This document shows positions 22,112 to 30,649 of a DNA stretch of 30,754 nucleotides, piece after piece. The translations under genes and the position numbers were made by a program. Every line of letters starts with the position of its first letter. Position 1 is the stretch's first letter. Location of the stretch: NCBI GenBank assembly GCA_910585645.1, contig CAJUFP010000055.1, forward strand, positions 1 to 30,754. The letters are read 5' to 3'. The notes beneath the pieces are model-generated. The model was not told where the DNA came from, did not search any database, and saw only the letters and a program-made list of their open reading frames with translations. The stretch comes from an uncultured Hungatella sp. (GTDB lineage: Bacteria > Bacillota > Clostridia > Lachnospirales > Lachnospiraceae).

Positions 22112-24232
22112 ATGAACCTGCGTCAAAAACTGGCGGCAGCATCGGCTTTGCTGCTGCTTACCTCAAATATGTTTCCGCCCTTCCCTGTTAAGGCACAGCA
22201 GGAAAACTCTGCTTGGGAATTATCGCTTTTGGGTGAAGAGTCACATTCCTTTGTCAATCTGGACAACGAATCAGACGAGACAGCCCTTTCCAGCGACGAT
22301 CCGGCCCACACTATAGACAGCGAAACCGATTTGGCTTCCCCCTCTGACGCCTTAAGGGAGGACCTGACTTTTCCAGACAATGAGTCAGACGACGAACCCG
22401 TTTTCGAAGAAACTCCTGAATTTACGGCTTCCATTGAGCTAGACCCCCAGGGATATAACGTGAGAGGAACATTTACGGAGTTCACCTCCGACCTTATACT
22501 TGTCCGGCCTTTATACTCTCTGGATGGAGAAACCTATGAGGCCTGCGGCCTGGACTGGGATCTGCGATGGCTTGGCTCCAGTGATGAGGACGAGCTGAGA
22601 TACATGGCGAATCAGGCCTTTCTTCGCCCTCTCATGGAACCTTTAAAAAGCTACCTTGCCGGAACCATTGACCGTTTCTATGTAAAACTGAGCCTGACAA
22701 CGGAAAACGGAGAGATCCGCGAAACCCAGTCCGCGGTCATTGAACGGGGCCATGCCCGGCCCCTTCCGGACGATATCACCCCCATTGCCGTCTTCGCCCC
22801 CTCTATGGCTGTCAATGAATGGAGGCCCTATCCGCCCAGACGCTACGGCAGATACCAGATGACCGTAAACGAGGACGCCTCGCCTCAGGACATCGCCGCG
22901 TACCTGCCGGACACGCTCCCCCTTACGATTCAGCTCCTAAAACAGGGCAATGCTTTTGCGGACTGTACCATCGACTGTCCTGTCACGTGGAAACCTTTGT
23001 CCATCCCGGAGCTTACTGCCGGTGAACCTGTGACCATTCCCGACGCCGCCGAAGAGATCATCGTTTCCCCAGGCACTGTGCTGAACACGCCCATGGGCAT
23101 CTATGTGCTCAATGAGCCGTTGGGCATTGACCAGTACGGCCTTACGGACGAAGTCAGGCTGGTCTTAAACCCGGTCTCCCGAGACGAAGACCCTGACGGC
23201 AGATTGGCTGCGGAAAACTCTAGACTGCATATGACTTTTCCCCTCAAACCTACGGGAGCCACATCCATTCGTGTCTATACCCTGTCCCCAGGCGATACGG
23301 AATGGACAGAAATTCCGGAACACTCCCTTTTAGAGGCAGTCAATGGTCAGCCCGCTCTGGCCGGCAGCAGCCTTGCCCTGGTGATCGGCAGCGACCAGGA
23401 ACCCTACCTTTCTTATCCTGTCCCCTTCCTTGTAGGCCTGCGCATAGAAGGCGGCGTTTACGACGGACGGCAGCTGATCCTTCCATGGCCCTCCTCCTAT
23501 GAGGTTCCTCTCCAACTGCCCAAACTGGACGGTTCCGGAGGAAACCAGGGCAATGCCGGCGACGGCAATAAAGGAGACGGAACCGAAGAAGGACAGCGGC
23601 CCTATCTGCCCCAGGAGCCTTCCTTAACCGCCCCGGAGGAATCACAGAGCCAGCAAAGTCCCGCCCCGGAGAAATCACAGAGCCAGCAAAATCCCGCCCT
23701 GGAGGAGCCTCCCCGGACAGCAGATAAATCCACGCGCTACTACGCTCCGCCCCAAAGTCCCGGCCAGACAACAGGCCCCGGATTAGACGCCCCGCCCCGG
23801 GAAGATACTGCCCCCGCCTCCTCTGCTGCCACCGAAAAAAATCCCCCTCCCGCAGAGGCGCCGGACCAGGAAACCGTCCCCCAAAAATCCTTGCCGGAAC
23901 CTTCCAAAGCCGAGCCTGGAGCAAACACCGCAGCCCGGGAAAGCTCCAAGCTCAGCGGCCAAAAAGATGCGCTTGCAGACGCCAAAGCACAGGAGACCTC
24001 CCCTCAAAACAGCCCCTTACCGGCTGCCCTGGCCCAGAACCTTCCGGAAGAAAACACCAGATTGGCCGCCCCCGCCCCGCTCTCCCCATCCACCCGGACC
24101 AAAAAGCCCCATAGCCATGGAAGCCTTCCCGTACTTCTCGTCCCGGCAGCCGCGATCACCTGTGCCGGATGGCCTCTGATCAAAAAAGCAGTCGGCATCC
24201 TGCGCAGGCTTCTATTCCAAAAACGTATCTGA
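22112..24232 (+). CDS. Secreted Pro/Ser-rich surface protein of unknown function
   Basis: 706-aa protein, family not recognised. The ATG at 22112 is chosen because GGAG lies 9 bases upstream and it opens a signal peptide (MNLRQKLAAASALLLLTSNM, then FPPFPVKAQQ). Residues ~35-100 are acidic and disordered. Residues ~100-470 look folded and beta-rich (FTASIELDPQGYNVRGTF; VYTLSPGDTEWTEIPEHSL). Residues ~480-665 form a Pro/Ala/Ser/Gln-rich stalk with an 11-residue tandem repeat. The C-terminus has one hydrophobic helix (SLPVLLVPAAAITCAGW) and a basic tail, with no LPXTG, so it is probably anchored by the helix. It is the only + strand gene in this part, between two two-component systems, which makes it a candidate target or sensor partner. 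Confidence 0.75.
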   Translation: MNLRQKLAAASALLLLTSNMFPPFPVKAQQENSAWELSLLGEESHSFVNLDNESDETALSSDDPAHTIDSETDLASPSDALREDLTFPDNESDDEPVFEETPEFTASIELDPQGYNVRGTFTEFTSDLILVRPLYSLDGETYEACGLDWDLRWLGSSDEDELRYMANQAFLRPLMEPLKSYLAGTIDRFYVKLSLTTENGEIRETQSAVIERGHARPLPDDITPIAVFAPSMAVNEWRPYPPRRYGRYQMTVNEDASPQDIAAYLPDTLPLTIQLLKQGNAFADCTIDCPVTWKPLSIPELTAGEPVTIPDAAEEIIVSPGTVLNTPMGIYVLNEPLGIDQYGLTDEVRLVLNPVSRDEDPDGRLAAENSRLHMTFPLKPTGATSIRVYTLSPGDTEWTEIPEHSLLEAVNGQPALAGSSLALVIGSDQEPYLSYPVPFLVGLRIEGGVYDGRQLILPWPSSYEVPLQLPKLDGSGGNQGNAGDGNKGDGTEEGQRPYLPQEPSLTAPEESQSQQSPAPEKSQSQQNPALEEPPRTADKSTRYYAPPQSPGQTTGPGLDAPPREDTAPASSAATEKNPPPAEAPDQETVPQKSLPEPSKAEPGANTAARESSKLSGQKDALADAKAQETSPQNSPLPAALAQNLPEENTRLAAPAPLSPSTRTKKPHSHGSLPVLLVPAAAITCAGWPLIKKAVGILRRLLFQKRI
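23634..23699 (+). repeat. 33-base tandem repeat in the surface-protein stalk
   Basis: Two adjacent 33-base units (23634-23666 and 23667-23699) differ at only a few positions and encode PEESQSQQSPA and PEKSQSQQNPA. A partial third copy (LEEP) follows. Recent in-frame duplication is likely, and copy number may vary between strains. Confidence 0.85.
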
Positions 24233-24250
24233 TCAATCTCTTTTGTCAAA

Positions 24251-24291
24251 AACCCGTGGATTTTGCCTTTCTCTGTCAAAATCCACGGGTT
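24251..24291. terminator. Bidirectional terminator between convergent genes
   Basis: AACCCGTGGATTTTG (24251-24265) and CAAAATCCACGGGTT (24277-24291) form a perfect 15-bp stem with an 11-base loop. Read on the minus strand it continues into TTTTTG, a typical T-tract, ending the kinase operon. On the plus strand it ends the surface-protein gene with a weaker tail (ATCTTTC). Confidence 0.9.
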
Positions 24292-24306
24292 ATCTTTCAT
24301 TCCCGC

Positions 24307-26256
24307 TTACCCGCATCTTGGAAGCTTCATAGTAAACTTGGTTCCCTTATCCACAACAGACTGCACCTCTATCTTTCCCCCCATCTCGGTCACAATGCTG
24401 TGGACAATATACAGACCCAGCCCTGTGCCTGTCCCCCTGTTATTGGACCCCACATAAAATCTCCGGAAAACAAACGGAAGCTCCTCCTGGGGGATTCCGC
24501 AGCCCGTATCCTCCACAGTCACAGTGATCTTCCCAACATCCGCCCTGGCAGACACTGTGATCATTCCATTGCTGGGCGTAGCCCTCAGCGCATTGTAGAT
24601 CAGGTTCTCAAAAAGCATGGAAAGTTTCTCCGGCCAGGCCATGAAAAAGGCCTCCTCCCCCAGCGGTTCCACCAAAAAATGTACGGCCCGCACCTGGGCT
24701 TCCCCGTGGTATGTGGCGTAGATCTCCGAGAGCATCTCCGAAAGAGACACCTTGACCCGCTCCCCCTCGATCCGGTCTAAGGCATTGATCGCCGAAAGCC
24801 CCTGAAGCCGCCGGGCCATCTCCCGCTGTCTGGCCTCCGCCTGGTCAAGATACCCTTTAAGCTCCGCGTCCACGCCCACCCCGCTTTTTCGGATGGCGTC
24901 AATAAACGATTGGGTGGCAAATACGGGAGCCTTCAGCTCATGGGCCATATCGGAAAAAAACGCCTTGCGCTCATCCAGAAGCTGTCTGACCTCCTGGGTG
25001 CGCCTTTTCACCTGCTCCTCCAGATGATTGGTCAGGGCATCATTCTCCCGCAGCACGCGGCGGCTGCGGGAAACCATCATAGCTCCAAACAGCAGCACCA
25101 GCAAAAGACCGCACCACTCAAACTGCCAGAAAAAATAAACCGGCTCAAACAGATTAGAAAAAAGAAGATTGGCCAGCAGCCCGCCTCCAAACACCCAGCA
25201 GCCTGCCAGAGTGTACCGGCTCTCCCAGCTTTTGGCCCTTACGCCCCGCGCGGAAAAAAACACGGCGCAAAAAAACGTAAACACATAGAAAACATCCGTC
25301 AGCCTGCTGTGAACCAAAACCGCCCAGGGCAGCACAGGAATCAACACGCACAGGATCATCAGGGTCAGGGGAATCAGAAAAAAAGCCACTCTTATCCATT
25401 GCCACTGCCTGCTTAAGGCAGCGCCGGAGGCCGCCACCGTCACCCGCGTCACACAGAAACACAAACCGTACAGAGCCAGATTCTCCGCCAGAAACCAGTA
25501 CCCGGCCACAGGCAGAGAAAAAAGAAACACAAAATACCGGGCCATATAAAAGCCATAGCAGCAGCACAAAAGTCCGAACCAGCGGCTTAACTCCCCTCCT
25601 GTCCGCCACAAAAACAAGGTAAATACCGCCAGAGCCAAAGGGATCAGAAACGCCAGCCCATAGACAAAGCTCTGAACACTGCGGACCCTCATAAGGGTCT
25701 TAACGGTTCCCAGCCCGGGCGGAAAATACATCCCGCTGTAATACCCGGCCCTTGATAAAGTCTCCACCGTCAGGCAGTGGTCCCCCGGAGTCAGCAAAAA
25801 CGTAACCCATCCATTGCCCACCCCCTCATCCAGCTGCGCCCCGTCCACAGAAATCGTATACCAGGAAGACAGCTGCCAAAAATCCACCGCCACCACCTTA
25901 GGCGCGCCTTCATAGCGCAGAGTCAGCTGGTAGCGCGCCTTGCCGTGGGGAGAAACCCGCGGATTTCCCCTCTGAAGGTTGGAAAACTCCCCGATATAGG
26001 TGGGCTTATCCTCTACAGACCTGTCGGTCAGCAGCCAGCCGTCAATAAGAAAAATCGGCTTTCCCCGCCGAAGATCCCCTTCTTTCAGGTCCATAATGCC
26101 TGATTTCCCGTAAGGAGGCAGGGTCTGATACTTATTATCTCCATAAAAAAGCAACGCAAAAAACACCGCCAGCAAAACCATCACAACCGCTGCCTGCTGC
26201 CAGACTCTCTGCCGTCCCATCCCTTCCACATCCCTTTCCCCTGACATAACGCCCAT
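24307..26256 (-). CDS. 7TM-type sensor histidine kinase
   Basis: 649-aa membrane kinase. One N-terminal span (~20-38) is followed by an outside domain (~40-190, beta-rich, 7TMR-DISM extracellular-like: LTLRYEGAPKVVAVDFWQLS; VTFLLTPGDHCLTVETLS). Seven membrane spans (~195-395) follow, then a coiled linker and a HisKA domain (FFSDMAHELKAPV, His439). The HATPase domain has N-box FENLIYNAL, DTGCGIP and GTGTGLGLYIVHSI. It starts two bases after the fused regulator's stop, so both are in one operon. The start is uncertain: ATGs at 26256, 26244 and 26220 are all in frame and none has an ideal ribosome site. The ligand is unknown. Confidence 0.9.
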   Translation of the reverse strand: MGVMSGERDVEGMGRQRVWQQAAVVMVLLAVFFALLFYGDNKYQTLPPYGKSGIMDLKEGDLRRGKPIFLIDGWLLTDRSVEDKPTYIGEFSNLQRGNPRVSPHGKARYQLTLRYEGAPKVVAVDFWQLSSWYTISVDGAQLDEGVGNGWVTFLLTPGDHCLTVETLSRAGYYSGMYFPPGLGTVKTLMRVRSVQSFVYGLAFLIPLALAVFTLFLWRTGGELSRWFGLLCCCYGFYMARYFVFLFSLPVAGYWFLAENLALYGLCFCVTRVTVAASGAALSRQWQWIRVAFFLIPLTLMILCVLIPVLPWAVLVHSRLTDVFYVFTFFCAVFFSARGVRAKSWESRYTLAGCWVFGGGLLANLLFSNLFEPVYFFWQFEWCGLLLVLLFGAMMVSRSRRVLRENDALTNHLEEQVKRRTQEVRQLLDERKAFFSDMAHELKAPVFATQSFIDAIRKSGVGVDAELKGYLDQAEARQREMARRLQGLSAINALDRIEGERVKVSLSEMLSEIYATYHGEAQVRAVHFLVEPLGEEAFFMAWPEKLSMLFENLIYNALRATPSNGMITVSARADVGKITVTVEDTGCGIPQEELPFVFRRFYVGSNNRGTGTGLGLYIVHSIVTEMGGKIEVQSVVDKGTKFTMKLPRCG

Positions 26257-26258
26257 CC

Positions 26259-27713
26259 CTAATCCACGGGGACAAAGCGGTATCCCTGCCCCCAGACCGT
26301 CTCAATAAAATGGTGCTTTGGCCACGCTTTTTCCAGCTTCCTCCGAAGTCTGGACATCTGTGCCTGAACCGTCTGCCCGCCGTCCCACAGCTGACTGCCC
26401 CACACCATGCCAAAAATCTCCTCCGGCGCAAACACATGATCCGCCCTCTCTGCCAGCCGCAGCAAAAGGTCAAACTCCACAGAAGTAAGAAACAGCTCCT
26501 CCCCGTCAATCAGCGCCTTGTGCTCCGTCAGATCCAAAACAAGGGGGCCATACCGCATACAAGTCCGGTCTGACACAGATAGTTTCATCCGGGTCTCCAC
26601 CTTTGCCCAAAAAAGTTCCTCCGGTGTGTCCTTGGTAATATAGTCAATTCCGCCGGCCGCAAAGCCTTCCACCTGCTTGTCAGCCTCCGTGACGCAGCTC
26701 AAAAAGATGATCGGCGCCCCGACCGCCCCGCGGATCTGCTCACAAATGGCAAATCCGTCCTCGCCGGGGATCATCACATCCAGCAGCACGCAGTCAAAGG
26801 GTTCCTCCCCGGCCATTTTAAGGGCATCCCCTCCATTTCCCGCCAGCCTCACCTCACAGCCGTGACGCCGCAAAATATCCGCCCAGAACGTGCGCTCCGC
26901 CGGCTCGTCGTCCACCAGCAAAACACGCCACGGTCCCTGCCGGCGCTCCGGCTTTAAAAAAGCCCCGGCCCTCTTAACCTCCGGGTCCAAAACCACTGCC
27001 CCCGCCTGCCTCATAAAACGGACATACGTATCCTGAAGCTGATTGCGCCTCTGCCGCGACACCGGAATACTGTGTCCGTTCTTCGTCATCACACCATTCC
27101 CGTCAATCACCTGAACCCAGGCTAGGTTCACAACATAGGAGCGGTGAGTCTTAAAAAATTCCGGTCTCTCCAAAAGCTTCTCCTCAAAATCCGCCAAAGC
27201 GGCAGTCACCTCATAAATCCCGCCGTCAGCCGAGTGAAACGACACCGTCTTGTTGATGACCTCCACATATTCCAGCCCTGCAAAAGACACATGGACTACA
27301 CCTTTCCTGCTCTTAAGCACAAGCCCCTGTTTCTCCTGGGCCGCCAGCTCCTCTCTCAGCCTGTCCAGCAGCAAAAAAAGTTCTCCCCCGTCCACAGGCT
27401 TTGTCAGATGTGGAAATGTCCCCACATGGCTGTCCTCCCTCTCAAACTCCGGCAGCTCGGACAGAAACGCGATCCGCACCTGTCTGTCCGTCTCCCGCAG
27501 CTCCTTGGCGGCCTGGATCCCGCTGATTCCCGGCATAGCCGCCTGAAGCAAAACCAGGTCAAATTCCCCGCCCTTCATGTCGCACAGAAAATCCATGCCG
27601 CTTCGAAACAGCTTTAACTCCAAACTGATCCCGCGGCTTAACCGGTATTCCCCCATAAGCCCTGACAGGCGGTCCATCTCCCTCTCGTCATCACCACAAA
27701 TCCCAATCCGCAT
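26259..27713 (-). CDS. Composite response regulator: REC-LytTR-REC-winged helix
   Basis: 484-aa regulator that joins two complete response regulators in one frame. Residues 1-~120: REC1, with acidic Asp8/Asp9 and Lys105, but the phospho-acceptor position is Gln57 (FDLVLLQAAMPG). Residues ~131-236: LytTR domain (HVSFAGLEYVEVINKTVSFH; FFKTHRSYVVNLAWVQVID). Residues ~263-375: REC2, intact (LLVDDEP, Asp312 in CVLLDVMIPGEDG, Lys361 in YITKD). Residues ~385-484: OmpR/PhoB winged helix (LFLTSVEFDLLLRLAE; VQAQMSRLRRKLE; ETVWGQGYRFVPVD). The ATG at 27713 follows GGAGGAGG by 8 bases. The kinase gene follows after 2 bases. REC2 is probably phosphorylated by that kinase while REC1 is a pseudo-receiver. 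Confidence 0.93.
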   Translation of the reverse strand: MRIGICGDDEREMDRLSGLMGEYRLSRGISLELKLFRSGMDFLCDMKGGEFDLVLLQAAMPGISGIQAAKELRETDRQVRIAFLSELPEFEREDSHVGTFPHLTKPVDGGELFLLLDRLREELAAQEKQGLVLKSRKGVVHVSFAGLEYVEVINKTVSFHSADGGIYEVTAALADFEEKLLERPEFFKTHRSYVVNLAWVQVIDGNGVMTKNGHSIPVSRQRRNQLQDTYVRFMRQAGAVVLDPEVKRAGAFLKPERRQGPWRVLLVDDEPAERTFWADILRRHGCEVRLAGNGGDALKMAGEEPFDCVLLDVMIPGEDGFAICEQIRGAVGAPIIFLSCVTEADKQVEGFAAGGIDYITKDTPEELFWAKVETRMKLSVSDRTCMRYGPLVLDLTEHKALIDGEELFLTSVEFDLLLRLAERADHVFAPEEIFGMVWGSQLWDGGQTVQAQMSRLRRKLEKAWPKHHFIETVWGQGYRFVPVD

Positions 27714-27788
27714 GGTCCCGTCCTCCTCCCGCGCATCCATATATCTATCATACCGCAGCCTGGACCCATAAGCAAACAAAAATCTCTC

Positions 27789-27848
27789 AGGCCATAAGAA
27801 CAGCCGCTGGTACAAGGATGTATCAGCGGCCGTCTGACTGCAAGGCCT
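27789..27848 (-). terminator. Terminator-like structure after the duplicated lipoprotein gene
   Basis: On the minus strand GCCGCTG (27830-27824) pairs with CAGCGGC (27809-27803), and an outer AGGCC (27848-27844) pairs with GGCCT (27793-27789), followed by GAGAGATTTTTGTTT. The nested stems and T-rich end suggest termination or attenuation before the fused-regulator gene. Of the 171 bases in the gap the remainder shows no clear promoter. Confidence 0.5.
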
Positions 27849-27884
27849 AATTTCAATTTATAGTTTGGCAAAACTCAAGCCATA

Positions 27885-28610
27885 TTATTCCATGGCGTTA
27901 ACAACAACCTCCAGAACCTCAAGGATGCCCTCCATAGCAGTGTTCAATTCCTCGGCGTCTGCCTCGGTAATGCTGTCCTGAGTGATCTCTCCCATCTGCT
28001 CGATGATCGCTTTTGCATCGTTCATCGTTTTCTCGATGTCCGCGTCCGGAGTCGCGCCGCTGTTGTATGCCTCTGCCACCGCGTTGTACGCCTCTGCCAG
28101 CGCGTTATAATTGGTCTGCAAGGTGGAGAATGTGGCGTCAGATACCGCATCCCCGCCGGCGATCTCCATACCATCCACTACCAGGGAAAGGGCCTCCAGA
28201 ATATCGCCGATGGCGTCGTTAAGCACCACCGCGTCCTCCTCTGTAATAGAATCCTGGGTGATCTCACCCATCTGATTGATCACATCCGCAGCCTCATTCA
28301 TCACTTCCTCGATATCCGCGTCTGCCGCGATCTCATCCATGGTGTACAGCTCTCTTACCGCGTCGTGGCTTTCCACCATCAGCGCGAAATTATCCTGAAG
28401 GATCTTAAATGTCTCATCAGACACCATCTCCCCGTCGGCAGAATCCGATTTCTCCGCCTTAGCAGCCGTAGTCTCGGTCTTTGCCGCCGTGGTGGCTGCC
28501 GCTGTGGTGGTGGCTGCTGTCTCCTTAGGCTCTTTCTTTCCGCCGCAGCCTGTCAATAAAGTTGCTGTCATCAAAGCTGCCAATGTTATTGATACTATAC
28601 TTTTTTTCAT
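27885..28610 (-). CDS. Lipoprotein with two tandem ~89-residue repeats, function unknown
   Basis: 241-aa predicted lipoprotein. Signal MKKSIVSITLAALMTATLL ends in the lipobox LLTGC. A Thr/Ala-rich linker (TAATTTAAATTAAKTETTAA) precedes two helical, acidic repeats: the first starts GEMVSDETFKILQDNFALM, the second GDAVSDATFSTLQTNYNAL, and both contain QMGEITQDSITE and end in VDGME / VNAME. The ATG at 28610 has GGAG 7 bases upstream; an earlier ATG (28628) would break the signal start. It lies 29 bases after the clostripain-like gene, so they are co-transcribed. The helical repeats resemble four-helix or coiled-coil substrate or partner binders, but no function can be assigned. Confidence 0.85.
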   Translation of the reverse strand: MKKSIVSITLAALMTATLLTGCGGKKEPKETAATTTAAATTAAKTETTAAKAEKSDSADGEMVSDETFKILQDNFALMVESHDAVRELYTMDEIAADADIEEVMNEAADVINQMGEITQDSITEEDAVVLNDAIGDILEALSLVVDGMEIAGGDAVSDATFSTLQTNYNALAEAYNAVAEAYNSGATPDADIEKTMNDAKAIIEQMGEITQDSITEADAEELNTAMEGILEVLEVVVNAME

Positions 28611-28639
28611 ATCATTTCTCCTTTTCATTCCATTTGCTG

Positions 28640-30649
28640 CTATTCGTCAAACGTAAGAACAACCGGTTCCGCATAATATGTATTGTTGTAGATATCCGTG
28701 ATACAATAGTAAAGCAGATAATCCCCGGCCCCGGAGGAAGCATAGTCCACGGTCATGGAACTGTGGTATTGAAAGGGCTCCTCCAGAAAGTATTCATCAT
28801 CATACTCCCCGTCATAAGTATAATAATCGCATAAAAGCTGTATCTCATCGCCGTCTTCCACAGGAAGAAGCCCTTTCATGCTCATGCCATTGTCATAAAA
28901 CCTTACGGCTCCCTCAACAAAGCCTGTCCCGTCCTCGTCCCACAAGACCACCAGATTTACATACTCGCCATTCAGCTCACAGGGTACATAGCCTTCGACG
29001 CAGTCGTCCTCCACAGAAACATACAGAGGAATCGTGTAATTGTCCATGGTAAACCAAAGCCCGTCATAATCCACCATGAGAGCGCCGTCATCGTCAATCT
29101 CAAAGTAATTGTCCGTTCCCAGGTCAATATACCCCTCGCCGTCATCATAGAAAAGCTGCATCTGGATCTGGCTGATGATCTCCCAGTCCTCGTCTGAGAG
29201 AGCCAGGGCAAAATAATCCCCCCTGTCCTCAACCGCCAGCTCCTCGTCCCCGTACAGGCTCTCCCCATAGCTGTCCTCGTATCCGCTGATATATTCCTGG
29301 TCAAACCAGCTGAAATCATACCACTGACTGAAATCAGGCAGACCGCCGCTCCCACACTGGCCGTTTAGCGCCTCAACGGGAGTGTTTGAGCCGATATACC
29401 CCTGTCCGCCTGCCACAATATTGGCAAACGCCCTGACAAAGTCCGTGTACTCCCCCTCAAGTCCAAGCTCCCTGTAAACCTCAAGCATAGATTCAAAGGA
29501 ATCCATATCATTGTAGGGAAGATACACCGCCATCCCGTTGGCATTGGAAACATTCTTTGAGCTGGCCCAGTACACCACCGCCCTGTCAATTGCGTCAATA
29601 AGTTCCCCTGCTCCCTCAATGTCACAATTCTGGGCAAAGTGCATAAGGTCTATGGTGTCATAGCTCTCATCGCCAAAGGCCTTTGTATTGCTCACTGACC
29701 GGGATATGGCTTTAAAGTTATTACTGTCAAGCTGCTCTTTTGCTTTGACGGAAAACGCGCCAAGGGCATCATACACGTTGTCCATCTTTTCCAGATCGAT
29801 TACGCTGAGCGTACATTCAGCATTGGGATTTTCCTCCCAGCACATCTGGACAAAATCGTCCGCAGCCACCCTCCCAATCTCCTCAGTAGAAACCGACGCA
29901 TCCTGACAGATCAGGTTAAGCCAGTTGGTGTAAAACCAGCCAAGGGAAGGTTCCACCTCCTGGGAGCCGATCAGATAATCCGCATGACGGCTTGCCATCC
30001 AGGCTGTCTCAACTGTGGCCATAAGACAGGCATCAAAACCGATAAAATCAAACCTTACCCCGGCTCTCTTAAGGGCGCTGTCAATCTCATGCAGCTGCAT
30101 GGACCCGTCTGTGGCAATCTCATCGCTTCCATAGCCATACAGCGCCCCGCCTCCATGGTCCCACAAAACCAACCCATATCTGTCAGCCGGATAATGCGCA
30201 TGGCAATAGCTTATAAACTCAGAGAGCGTAGAGGGGTCAGTCATAGACCGGGATCCCATATCCTCCTGGACGCAGACAAGATCCTCATGGACCACCTGCC
30301 AGATCTGGTTTGTGTCAGAGCTTATGACGTCATTCTGCCACTGACTGGTCCCTCCGGTGTACAAAAGGACATTGACCTTGTCATGGATATCTGCCTGGCA
30401 CATCTCAAGAATGTCCGCGGTCGCCGCCCCGAAGTTTGATTCCAGATCTGTGCCGCACAGATAGACCATGACCGTAAAGCGATCGCCCCTGTCTGCCTCC
30501 TTTGCCTCCTCAAAGCGGCTCTCCCCCATGGCGCCGCCGTCCCCGTAAGAATACTCCGCATCCTCTCTGGTCCCGCACCCCAGCGCCTGACATGATAGCG
30601 CCAGAACCGCTGCCATAATCACTGCTTTCTCTGCCCTTAATCTGAACAT
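28640..30649 (-). CDS. Clostripain-family (C11) cysteine peptidase, probable lipoprotein
   Basis: 669-aa predicted extracellular peptidase. The C11 fold is seen at ~55-400: FTVMVYLCGTDLES, catalytic His165 in LVLWDHGGGALYG and catalytic Cys208 in GFDACLMATVETAWM, plus NGMAVYLPYNDMDS. The C-terminal ~200 residues are very acidic and beta-rich, perhaps for calcium or binding. The ATG at 30649 gives MFRLRAEKAVIMAAVLAL then SCQALGC, a lipoprotein-like signal with imperfect lipobox (Cys20 or Cys25); its ribosome site is weak, and 30700 or a TTG at 30745 are alternatives adding a hydrophobic stretch. It precedes the duplicated lipoprotein by 29 bases. C11 enzymes cleave after Arg/Lys and are self-processed; the substrate here is unknown. 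Confidence 0.88.
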   Translation of the reverse strand: MFRLRAEKAVIMAAVLALSCQALGCGTREDAEYSYGDGGAMGESRFEEAKEADRGDRFTVMVYLCGTDLESNFGAATADILEMCQADIHDKVNVLLYTGGTSQWQNDVISSDTNQIWQVVHEDLVCVQEDMGSRSMTDPSTLSEFISYCHAHYPADRYGLVLWDHGGGALYGYGSDEIATDGSMQLHEIDSALKRAGVRFDFIGFDACLMATVETAWMASRHADYLIGSQEVEPSLGWFYTNWLNLICQDASVSTEEIGRVAADDFVQMCWEENPNAECTLSVIDLEKMDNVYDALGAFSVKAKEQLDSNNFKAISRSVSNTKAFGDESYDTIDLMHFAQNCDIEGAGELIDAIDRAVVYWASSKNVSNANGMAVYLPYNDMDSFESMLEVYRELGLEGEYTDFVRAFANIVAGGQGYIGSNTPVEALNGQCGSGGLPDFSQWYDFSWFDQEYISGYEDSYGESLYGDEELAVEDRGDYFALALSDEDWEIISQIQMQLFYDDGEGYIDLGTDNYFEIDDDGALMVDYDGLWFTMDNYTIPLYVSVEDDCVEGYVPCELNGEYVNLVVLWDEDGTGFVEGAVRFYDNGMSMKGLLPVEDGDEIQLLCDYYTYDGEYDDEYFLEEPFQYHSSMTVDYASSGAGDYLLYYCITDIYNNTYYAEPVVLTFDE

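Noticed and set aside
23340..23924. Minus-strand open frame inside the surface-protein stalk
   Set aside because: Gly/Arg-rich composition is the complement of the Pro/Ser/Ala-rich stalk; no start signal.
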